Positions 14,982 through 22,044 of a stretch of 41,380 nucleotides of DNA are shown piece after piece (position 1 is the first letter of the stretch; the number at the start of each line of letters is the position of its first letter). Position numbers and translations under genes: made by a program. Where the stretch lies: NCBI GenBank assembly GCA_024404095.1, contig JAKSQO010000026.1, positions 1-41,380 of the forward strand, given 5' to 3'. Below the pieces are notes generated by a model. It was given only the letters and a program-made list of their open reading frames with translations, was not told the DNA's origin and made no database searches. This DNA comes from Clostridia bacterium. GTDB lineage: Bacteria; Bacillota; Clostridia; Oscillospirales; Acutalibacteraceae.

Positions 14982-16433
14982 TCATTCGGGAAAGAACATA
15001 TTGTTTATAAATTTTTCACCGAAATCCGCATTGCCGCCGAGATCAACAATCCGACAGCTGTCTGCTATTTTCTGCATCTCTTTTATGGCTTCGGGGTTGC
15101 CTATGCACATCAGCGCTCCGCAAAGACTTGTGTTTCCGACTGCTCTTATTTTTTCTCTGTTGATAGTCGGAATCAGACCTGTTGTAATTGAGCTTTCGGG
15201 GTTGATATAGTAACCGAGACCGCCTGCCAAACAAAGCTCATCAATGTCGTCAAACGAAATACCGACTGCTTCAGCAAGCGTTTCTATGCCTGAAATTATC
15301 GCACTTTTTGCCGTCTGAAATTGGCGCACATCGCTTTGAGAAACATATACGTTCCGACTGACAAAAATTCTGTCGCTGTCCAGATGTCCGCTCGGGTCAA
15401 GTTTTTTCTCTTGAAGCAGAACGGATATCAAATCGGTAAGACCGGCACCGCAGATGCCGACAGGCACTTTTCCTCCGACGGTTGTATACCCGATTTCACC
15501 GTCCTCAATGAAAACACTGCTAATTGCGCCCTCGATTCCGCCCGTACCGCACTCAATACAGGCTCCCTCAAGAGCAGGACCTGCGGCCGTTGATGTGCAG
15601 TAAATTTTGCCACGGTCAGAGAGAACAAGCTCGCCGTTTGTACCAAGGTCGGCAAAAAGAATTTTTTTATCGGTTTTGTGCAGGCCGAGTGCAAAAACTC
15701 CGCTTATAATATCACTCCCGATAAACGCTGATGCAGACGGAAGCACGGTTATTTTTCCTGCACTTAATCCGCAGCTTTTTCCGCTCAGATAAACTGCATT
15801 TGTAAATTCGGGGATGAATGGAAAAGCTCCCATTCCGACAGGAGAAATTCCGCAAAAAATATGAAGCATTGTTGTATTGCCTGAAATAATAATTTCTTCC
15901 GCATTGCCGTCAGAATCAAGCTCGGATATAAGCTCCGTAATACAACTCCTTATCTGCTTAGTCATTTCATTAAGCTTCCCGTCAGAGCAGGCGCTTATTC
16001 GGCTGAGAACATCCGCACCGAAAACACTCTGAGAATTAAGGCGCGAAGCGGTAGTAACTGAGCCGTCTTTTTGAATCATGGCGGCGGCAACTGTTGTTGT
16101 GCCGATGTCAATCGCAATTCCGCATACGCCTTTTTTAAAATTGACACCGCTGAATTCCGTAAGACCTGTTCCGTTTATAAAACTTACCTCTATTGAAGCG
16201 TCAGCGCATATAATTGCACGGCAGGAAAGAATCATTCCGTTTTCGTCGGGAGTGACATTCAGAAATTCACCGTCAACGAGCTTAACGGCACACTTTCCGC
16301 ACACCCCTTGCCGTCCGCAGTCTGCGGACACATTAAAACCGTTGGAAGAAAGATTATCAGCAAGAACTTCACCGACAGCAGCTTTTATTTTTTTTGTTCC
16401 TTCGGGAGAAAAAACTGTTATTTGTACTGACAT
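14982..16433 (-). CDS. [2Fe-2S] / ASKHA-domain protein (RamA/RACo-like corrinoid activator family)
   Basis: A 483-residue protein. The N-terminal ferredoxin domain has C39-x5-C45-x2-C48 and C71, the plant-type [2Fe-2S] set. A linker follows, then a large ASKHA ATPase domain with phosphate loops AIDIGTTTVAAAM (107-119) and FADLGTNGEL (about 272-281). This is the arrangement of reductive activators of corrinoid proteins (RamA, RACo and DUF4445 relatives), which use ATP to push an electron onto cob(II)alamin. The ATG at 16433 has a GGGAGG site. An upstream in-frame ATG at 16493 would lie inside the -35 box of the promoter, so it is rejected. A cobalamin-dependent methionine synthase lacking its own reactivation domain lies 8 kb away, making it a candidate client. 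Confidence 0.83.
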   Translation of the reverse strand: MSVQITVFSPEGTKKIKAAVGEVLADNLSSNGFNVSADCGRQGVCGKCAVKLVDGEFLNVTPDENGMILSCRAIICADASIEVSFINGTGLTEFSGVNFKKGVCGIAIDIGTTTVAAAMIQKDGSVTTASRLNSQSVFGADVLSRISACSDGKLNEMTKQIRSCITELISELDSDGNAEEIIISGNTTMLHIFCGISPVGMGAFPFIPEFTNAVYLSGKSCGLSAGKITVLPSASAFIGSDIISGVFALGLHKTDKKILFADLGTNGELVLSDRGKIYCTSTAAGPALEGACIECGTGGIEGAISSVFIEDGEIGYTTVGGKVPVGICGAGLTDLISVLLQEKKLDPSGHLDSDRIFVSRNVYVSQSDVRQFQTAKSAIISGIETLAEAVGISFDDIDELCLAGGLGYYINPESSITTGLIPTINREKIRAVGNTSLCGALMCIGNPEAIKEMQKIADSCRIVDLGGNADFGEKFINNMFFPE

Positions 16434-16464
16434 TTTTATAACCTCCCGAAAATATATTATACAA

Positions 16465-16493
16465 ATTATAGCTAAAAGCGTGTTATAAATCAA
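16465..16493 (-). promoter_or_regulatory. Promoter of the [2Fe-2S]/ASKHA gene
   Basis: Minus strand TTGATT (16488-16493), 17 bases, TATAAT (16465-16470). The transcript starts near 16458, about 25 bases before the chosen ATG. Confidence 0.75.
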
Positions 16494-16519
16494 GATTTAT
16501 TCTTGCTTATATTTTTCTG

Positions 16520-16535
16520 TTAGCATAATAGCTAA
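16520..16535. repeat. Inverted repeat in the divergent intergenic region
   Basis: TTAGC (16520-16524), six bases, GCTAA (16531-16535). The right half extends to ATAGCTAA (16528-16535), repeated exactly at 16468-16475, overlapping the -10 box of the ASKHA promoter, 60 bases apart. It could be an operator pair, but in A/T-rich DNA chance is possible. Confidence 0.25.
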
Positions 16536-16594
16536 TCACAAGACTATCACATTATACAAAAACAACAAAATTGTTTAATTATTCAAATATTTTC

Positions 16595-16623
16595 TTGCAC
16601 AAATGCCGATAAACATTTACAAT
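16595..16623 (+). promoter_or_regulatory. Promoter of GPH transporter-metallophosphoesterase operon
   Basis: TTGCAC (16595-16600), 17 bases, TACAAT (16618-16623). An AAACAA / TTGTTT inverted repeat at 16560-16576 lies just upstream and could be a regulator site. Confidence 0.65.
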
Positions 16624-16652
16624 AAATTTATAATTTAAGGAAGGGGCTTTTT

Positions 16653-18179
16653 ATGAGCACAAAAGCAATTAAAAAAGAAGGCGAAAGATTGCCTTCAAAT
16701 ACCCCCATTGAGGGAAAGAACATAACGATGATAGAGTATATCAGTATCTGTCTTGCACGAATCGGCGGAATGTTTGGTACAACGCTTACAGGTACACTTG
16801 CTGCAGCATTTCTTTATGAACTGTATTTCGGACCGGTTGGTGTTACGAGTAAGGAAATTGCACCTATTCAGGCTGTTATCACAACTATTTCAACTGTTCT
16901 CGGTATTGTAATGCCCCTTATTGCGGGTATCGTTGTTCAAAAGTGGAAAAGCCGTTGGGGTCGCTACCGCCAGTGGTACATTATCTGCCTTATTCCTATT
17001 TTTATTCTTACAATTTCTTTCTACTATGTTCCTAAAGGATGGACGGTTCAGCAGATGACTTATCTGCGTTATGCTATCGCCGCCTTGCAGTCGGTATTCA
17101 ATACGTTCAATAATCTCGGACAGAATGTCGCTCAGGTTATTTCTCCCAACTTTAAGGAAAAGAAAACAGTTGCAACCGTATGGCAGCTTTCATATTATCT
17201 CGGTTACGGTGCGGCATATCTCGGAACGTTTGTGTACGGTCTTTTCAGCGACGACAAGAATGCTATGTATATGCGCCTTGCGATTGTTGCGGCCTGCTTT
17301 ACATTTATCGGAAATCTTATGTGCGGACTTTTCTGTAAAGAACGTATCGAAGCACCGAAAAAGCAAAAGATTTCAATTTCAAAATCTTTGTTCGCTCTTT
17401 TTAAATACAGAAACTACCGTGCATACCAGTATATGCAGTGGGTCAACAACCTTGCGGCTCTCGGAAAATGGTCAACTTTGCTTGCGGCTATAACAGTTGG
17501 TTCTTCAAAGAATCTTCTGCTTACGCTTCCGACAGCAGTCGGTACTGTTGTCGGTAATGTTCTCTGTGCTAAGCTTTCTCAGAAGCACGAGCCTACAAAG
17601 CTTCTCAAATTCTGCGGTGTTTATTCAATGGCAGCCGCTTCACTTGTGTTCGGAGTTTGTTTCTTTGAAGCAAAGCTCGGTATCTACTTCTTCAGCGGTT
17701 GGAACAGTATATTCTTCTATGCGCTTTATTTTATTTTCGGTATCGGTGTAGGTATTCAGGAGCTTTCAAACAGCCACTTTAATGTTGAATACTTTGACTA
17801 CCTTGAGTGGCAGACAGGTGAAAGACTTGAAGCAATTCAGGGCGTTGTACCCGGTTGGATAAACTCAGCTTTTAACTATGCAAAAGAGCTTCTTATTCCG
17901 TTTATAATTGCATGGGTTGGCTATGAGTCATCAGATGTCAGCGACCTCGTTCAGACAATGCAGTCCCGTGTGAACTATCTTGATACATGTATGTGGCTGC
18001 TTGCACTTCTTGTATTCGGATATGCTCTCAGCAATCTTTTTAAAGCGCTTATCCTTAAATTCTTCTATAATGTTGAAGGCGATGTTAAAAAGCAGATGTA
18101 TGCTGAACTCGAGGTGATGCGTAAGGAACGTCATCAGGAAAACCTTGAAATCGAAAAGGAAAAAGAGGCTGCAAAATAA
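16653..18179 (+). CDS. GPH family (MFS-type) sugar:cation symporter
   Basis: A 508-residue membrane protein with about 12 hydrophobic segments. It belongs to the glycoside-pentoside-hexuronide symporter family (MFS_2). The loop after the second helix pair reads VQKWKSRWGRYRQWY (about 96-110), the family's conserved WGRxR pattern. The N-terminus (25 residues) and the C-terminus (about 485-508, Glu/Lys-rich) are cytoplasmic. Family members import oligosaccharides, glycosides or glucuronides with H+ or Na+. The stop overlaps the next ATG by one base (TAATG), so it is translationally coupled to the metallophosphoesterase. It faces the GH78-GH16 operon, for which it is the only visible importer. 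Confidence 0.9.
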   Translation: MSTKAIKKEGERLPSNTPIEGKNITMIEYISICLARIGGMFGTTLTGTLAAAFLYELYFGPVGVTSKEIAPIQAVITTISTVLGIVMPLIAGIVVQKWKSRWGRYRQWYIICLIPIFILTISFYYVPKGWTVQQMTYLRYAIAALQSVFNTFNNLGQNVAQVISPNFKEKKTVATVWQLSYYLGYGAAYLGTFVYGLFSDDKNAMYMRLAIVAACFTFIGNLMCGLFCKERIEAPKKQKISISKSLFALFKYRNYRAYQYMQWVNNLAALGKWSTLLAAITVGSSKNLLLTLPTAVGTVVGNVLCAKLSQKHEPTKLLKFCGVYSMAAASLVFGVCFFEAKLGIYFFSGWNSIFFYALYFIFGIGVGIQELSNSHFNVEYFDYLEWQTGERLEAIQGVVPGWINSAFNYAKELLIPFIIAWVGYESSDVSDLVQTMQSRVNYLDTCMWLLALLVFGYALSNLFKALILKFFYNVEGDVKKQMYAELEVMRKERHQENLEIEKEKEAAK

Positions 18180-19546
18180 TGAAGAAAGATTATAAATTTT
18201 TTCTGCTTACAGACCCCCATTTTTTTAAAAACTCTCTTGGCTGTTACGGTGAAGGCTATGATTCTTTTATGGCATATGAGCAGAAATGCTTTGCCGAAAC
18301 CGAAGTAATCAACCGTGCGGTTATAGATTATCTCAAAACGAATGATGAGGCTGATGCGGTTCTTATCGCAGGCGACCTCAGCTTTAACGGCGAACGCGAA
18401 AGCCATATGGAGTACAGAAGACTTTTGCAGGAACTGAAGGATTCGGGCAAAAAGATTTATGTCGTAACTGCCGGCCACGATATCAATCCCAATCCTTGGA
18501 GCTATCCCGGAACAGAGGAACGTGTTCCTGTTGAGGGCGTTAAGTTTGACGAGCTTTGCGATATCTATAAGGAGTTCGGCTACGGCTCTGCTATTGCTTT
18601 CAACCGTGAGCATATGTCTTATGTTGCACAGCTTGATGACGGAATACGTCTTCTTGTTATATGCAACGACACGGTAGAGGGGCATAATATTACATATACC
18701 GAAGAGTTCCTCGGCTGGATGAAAGAACAGCTTGACTGTGCCAAGGCTGACGGTCAGATGATTTTTGCGATGGAACACTATCCTGTTCTTCCGGGTCAGC
18801 CGATACTTTCGCTTGTCGGCGATGCAACTCTGAAGGAATCACAGAAGCTTGTTGACTTGCTTGCGGATAACGGATGTCATCTGATTTTTACAGGTCATAT
18901 GCACAATCAGAGTATCAATATGGTAACCACCGAGAAAGGCAACAAATTCTACGATGTCTGCACAGGCTCACTAATCGGCTGTCCCGCATTTATGCGTCTT
19001 TGCACAATTAAGGACGAAAGTACAGTTGATATAAAGAGTATTCCGATTCCGCACTTTGAGTGGGATACCAAGGGCTTGACATGTGAGGCTTATCTCCAAA
19101 AGCAGTTTGACGGAATGATTGTGAATCTGCTTAATGATATGAAAGATAATCCTGCTAAGCCAATGAGAAAAATAGGATTGAAGCAGACGAAGGTAACTAC
19201 CGCTCTTATAAGAAAAATCGGAACGGCTCTTTGTAAAAAAACAGTAGGCCAGACTGCAAAACTGTTTGCTGTTAAAGCGGAACCCGAGATTAAGAATATG
19301 CCTTTGATTGAACTGCTTTCCGCAGTAGTGCGCAATGTTTTCTGCGGTAATCAGCCCTATACGGACAGAACTCCCGAGGGAAGGGCATTACTTAAGGTGT
19401 TCGGACGTATGAAGCCGCTGTTCTCCGTGCTTAACAAAAAGCTTAAGGATTCTCAGGGCAATTCAATTGATATGTTCGAGATGCTTAAGCACAGCGCAGG
19501 TAATTACGGAATAGATGATTATGATGCCGTTCTTAATTTAAAATGA
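18179..19546 (+). CDS. Calcineurin-like metallophosphoesterase
   Basis: A 455-residue protein without signal peptide. Metal-binding motifs are D12-x-H14 (LTDPHF), GDLSFNGE (D66), GHD (H100), H in AMEHYP (about 202) and GHMHN (about 242-246). The usual GNHD block reads TAGHD here, so the Asn that bridges a metal is absent at that position. About 150 residues beyond the catalytic core (about 300-455) are helical and not recognised. The substrate is unknown. Coupling to the sugar transporter suggests a phosphorylated sugar, a glycerophospho-modified glycan or a nucleotide sugar, but this is an inference. Confidence 0.82.
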   Translation: MKKDYKFFLLTDPHFFKNSLGCYGEGYDSFMAYEQKCFAETEVINRAVIDYLKTNDEADAVLIAGDLSFNGERESHMEYRRLLQELKDSGKKIYVVTAGHDINPNPWSYPGTEERVPVEGVKFDELCDIYKEFGYGSAIAFNREHMSYVAQLDDGIRLLVICNDTVEGHNITYTEEFLGWMKEQLDCAKADGQMIFAMEHYPVLPGQPILSLVGDATLKESQKLVDLLADNGCHLIFTGHMHNQSINMVTTEKGNKFYDVCTGSLIGCPAFMRLCTIKDESTVDIKSIPIPHFEWDTKGLTCEAYLQKQFDGMIVNLLNDMKDNPAKPMRKIGLKQTKVTTALIRKIGTALCKKTVGQTAKLFAVKAEPEIKNMPLIELLSAVVRNVFCGNQPYTDRTPEGRALLKVFGRMKPLFSVLNKKLKDSQGNSIDMFEMLKHSAGNYGIDDYDAVLNLK

Positions 19547-19554
19547 ACAAAAAT

Positions 19555-19585
19555 AACGTGCAGACACTTCGGTGAACTGCACGTT
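19555..19585. terminator. Bidirectional terminator with UUCG tetraloop
   Basis: AACGTGCAG (19555-19563) pairs with CTGCACGTT (19577-19585). Inside, CAC-TTCG-GTG forms a second helix with a C(UUCG)G tetraloop. Rightward it runs into TTGCTTTT, leftward into ATTTTTGTT. It separates the converging MPE and GH16 genes. Confidence 0.85.
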
Positions 19586-19597
19586 TGCTTTTAGGAC

Positions 19598-20473
19598 TTA
19601 TTTATACTGATATACTCTGACGTAATCAACGATAAAATCTGTCGGCATTTCAGTGTTTTCAGCTATTGACGGGCCTGCCCACGACTGTGCGGGTATGCCG
19701 TTCTCGCCGCCGACCTCAACGGATAAAATCAGATTTTCAGGAACCTGACAGGCTCCGCCGAAATCGGTTTTGCCGACCTTTACACCGTTAATGTAGAAAA
19801 TGTATTCTTTTTCGTTCCACTCCACACCGTATGTATTGTACTCCTCGTACGGATTGTTGGCGGTAAGTCTGCTCCAATAAGCTTTTTTCTGACGGTGATT
19901 TTCTCCGTAACCGTCATAGTGAATTGCGCCTGAAACGGTGTTGCTTCTCTTGTTTGAATAATAAGCAGATTCAAACACGTCAATTTCTGCACCGTCAATG
20001 CCGCCGTTGCCTATGTTTCCAACCTCGCCTGTGTAAAGCCAGAATGCTGACCACAGGCCGACACCCTTGGGCAGAATGCAACGGCACTCAAAGTAGCCGT
20101 ATGTCTGTTCAAATCTGCCGTTCATAGTGTCAAGTGCGCAGGAATACCAGCCGGGTTTTCCGTTGCCTTTGTATCCGTCGGGAAAATACTTTGTGGCGAT
20201 ATGAAGATTGCCGTCTTGGATTGAACACATTTCACGGTTCCAGTAACCGCCCTTACGGACGTAACTGCCTGTCGAGTCGGCTGCCCAGTCGCCGTGGCAG
20301 CCCCATTTTGTTGAATCAACGGTGTCACCGTCAAATTCATCCGCCCACACGAGCTCAAATTTGTTCATATCAACCTGTTTGCCGTGAGGATAGGTGGGAA
20401 GACCGAAAATGCTGCAAAAAAATGATGCGATTGCAAGAGCAATTGAAACAAAAAACTGAGCAAATTTAGTCAT
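19598..20473 (-). CDS. Secreted glycoside hydrolase family 16 (beta-glucanase-like)
   Basis: A 291-residue enzyme with an N-terminal signal sequence (about 1-24, FFVSIALAIASFF). The jelly-roll fold starts at LVWADEFDGD and carries the GH16 active-site motif E163-I-D165-V-F-E168, nucleophile and acid/base. The six-residue form without a bulge Met points to the lichenase/xyloglucanase-like side rather than laminarinase, but the substrate (beta-1,3-1,4-glucan, other glucan or galactan) is not certain. C20 might be a lipid anchor, but the residues before it do not form a good lipobox. It is the last gene of the EamA - GH78 - phosphodiesterase/LamG - GH16 operon and its only secreted enzyme. The AAGGAG site follows the previous stop. 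Confidence 0.9.
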   Translation of the reverse strand: MTKFAQFFVSIALAIASFFCSIFGLPTYPHGKQVDMNKFELVWADEFDGDTVDSTKWGCHGDWAADSTGSYVRKGGYWNREMCSIQDGNLHIATKYFPDGYKGNGKPGWYSCALDTMNGRFEQTYGYFECRCILPKGVGLWSAFWLYTGEVGNIGNGGIDGAEIDVFESAYYSNKRSNTVSGAIHYDGYGENHRQKKAYWSRLTANNPYEEYNTYGVEWNEKEYIFYINGVKVGKTDFGGACQVPENLILSVEVGGENGIPAQSWAGPSIAENTEMPTDFIVDYVRVYQYK

Positions 20474-20484
20474 TGTAAATCTCC

Positions 20485-22041
20485 TTACATTTTATAATAT
20501 GATGCGAGCTTTTCAACCTCGTCAGGGGAGAGTGCTTTATCGAAAACAAAGAGGTCATCAAGGTTGAATATGTTTTTATTGTACTCTGTACTGCCCTTGA
20601 ATGAACAGTCATTGCCGATTGTGAATGGCATATTGTCAAAATTCATGTCAAAGCATTTGTCGATATCCACTACACGCTTCAGCTTGAAATTATTGTATGC
20701 TGTGAGTTTCATATTTTCACGGTCAATGCAGACAAGGACATGAACCCATCCGTCGCTGATATCATTGACAAAAGGAATAAAATAATCGTCAGAGGTATCA
20801 CATTCGACATTTTCAAAGTCAAGGAGTGTTCCGCTTGATGTCATGCAGAACGCAAAACCGTTGCTTTCGGTTCTTACAGCTTTTGTTGAGCAAATATAAC
20901 AGCGATTGTTAAGCAGCGAATTGTCGGTTTTCAGCCATACACCGATTGAAAAGCTGTCTTTACCGAATTTTACTTTATCACTTGTAAGCCATCCGATTAA
21001 ACCGATTTCACCGTATGAGCCGTATCGGCCTTCGGTATAATATTTTATATGCTCGTGCTCGGTGAAGTCGATTTTGCCGAGTGCATCCTTTGTGTCATTG
21101 TCAAAGAACAGTGCAAACTTGAAATCATCCTTATTGAAATATGACAGCAGACCTTTATCGGAATTCATGTCCGGTGTCGGTTCGGTAATAATTTCAGAGG
21201 TGACAGGGGAGAGCTTTTTGTATTCGCTTTCAATATCGGTGAATACGTTTTCGGGAATCTGCGACGAATATTTCATAATATCATATTCGGGAATGTCAAG
21301 ACCGAAGCCGTGAAGAATGATAGCGTTGATGTCCTTGGTCTGTGCAAACGGAATTTCACCTTTTTTAACAGTTTTACCTGCGAGCGCAAGGTAGATATAT
21401 TTTTCTTCGTCCGTATATGAGCCGTGACCTCTTTTGTATCCGCCGTGGTCAGCAATAACTGTGAAAAGAGTTTTGTCAAGAATCCCGGCTTTTCTGTATG
21501 CCTCGTAAATTCTTCCAACATATTCGTCAGCCTTGCTGATTGATTTAAAGTGAGCCTCTGTGCCGTAACCGTTGCCATGTCCTGCACCGTCACATTCATC
21601 AAACTGAATAAACAGAAGCTTAGGTTTTTTCTCAACGCATTTCTCAATCATTCCGCACAATGCTTCGTCATTTGCGGTCTGTTTATCGACATTCAGACCC
21701 TCTTCGATTATTCCGTAGTTAATGGGGTTCCAATGAGAATATGAAGCGAGGTATGCATCGGGAAAAGCTTCACGAACTCTTGAAAAAAGAGTCGGCAGCT
21801 CCTTGTTTTCATATCGTCTTGTGTCCGCACGGTTGTTTGTAAGATTATGAATTTCAGGATTTGAACCTATAAGCATCGAACCCCAGTTCTGTGCGCTGAT
21901 TGTCGGATACATTGACAAACCATAATATGTATAAGCTCCGTTTTCAAAGATTCTGTCCATATTAGGCGTGTCGGTATCCTTATTAAAGTTACCCATTCCG
22001 TCAATGCCGACAATGACGGCGTATTCGTATGTGTTTTTCAT
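20485..22041 (-). CDS. Alkaline phosphatase-superfamily phosphodiesterase fused to a LamG-like domain
   Basis: A 518-residue fusion. Residues 1-300 are a type I phosphodiesterase/nucleotide pyrophosphatase fold with metal ligands D14 (GIDGMG), nucleophile T47 (PTISAQ), D151 and H155 (CDGAGHG), D198-H199 (ADHGG) and H206. Residues about 315-518 look like a concanavalin-type LamG/laminin-G-like sandwich (FSIGVWLKT..., DGWVHVLVCIDRE..., NLDDLFVFDKALSPDEV). No signal peptide is present, so a carbohydrate-binding module appears on a seemingly cytoplasmic enzyme, which is unusual. The ribosome binding site AGAAAGGGA lies in the last codons of GH78, three bases from its stop. Substrate unknown; a phosphodiester-decorated glycan is a reasonable guess. 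Confidence 0.8.
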   Translation of the reverse strand: MKNTYEYAVIVGIDGMGNFNKDTDTPNMDRIFENGAYTYYGLSMYPTISAQNWGSMLIGSNPEIHNLTNNRADTRRYENKELPTLFSRVREAFPDAYLASYSHWNPINYGIIEEGLNVDKQTANDEALCGMIEKCVEKKPKLLFIQFDECDGAGHGNGYGTEAHFKSISKADEYVGRIYEAYRKAGILDKTLFTVIADHGGYKRGHGSYTDEEKYIYLALAGKTVKKGEIPFAQTKDINAIILHGFGLDIPEYDIMKYSSQIPENVFTDIESEYKKLSPVTSEIITEPTPDMNSDKGLLSYFNKDDFKFALFFDNDTKDALGKIDFTEHEHIKYYTEGRYGSYGEIGLIGWLTSDKVKFGKDSFSIGVWLKTDNSLLNNRCYICSTKAVRTESNGFAFCMTSSGTLLDFENVECDTSDDYFIPFVNDISDGWVHVLVCIDRENMKLTAYNNFKLKRVVDIDKCFDMNFDNMPFTIGNDCSFKGSTEYNKNIFNLDDLFVFDKALSPDEVEKLASYYKM

Positions 22042-22044
22042 ATT

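Noticed and set aside
16434..16493. 20-residue N-terminal extension of the [2Fe-2S]/ASKHA protein
   Set aside because: Its ATG lies in the -35 box of a consensus promoter, it has no ribosome binding site, and the internal ATG at 16433 has GGGAGG.
19598..20473. Lipoprotein signal in the GH16 protein (C20)
   Set aside because: The residues before C20 (ASFF) do not form a proper lipobox, so a normal signal peptide or anchor is preferred.
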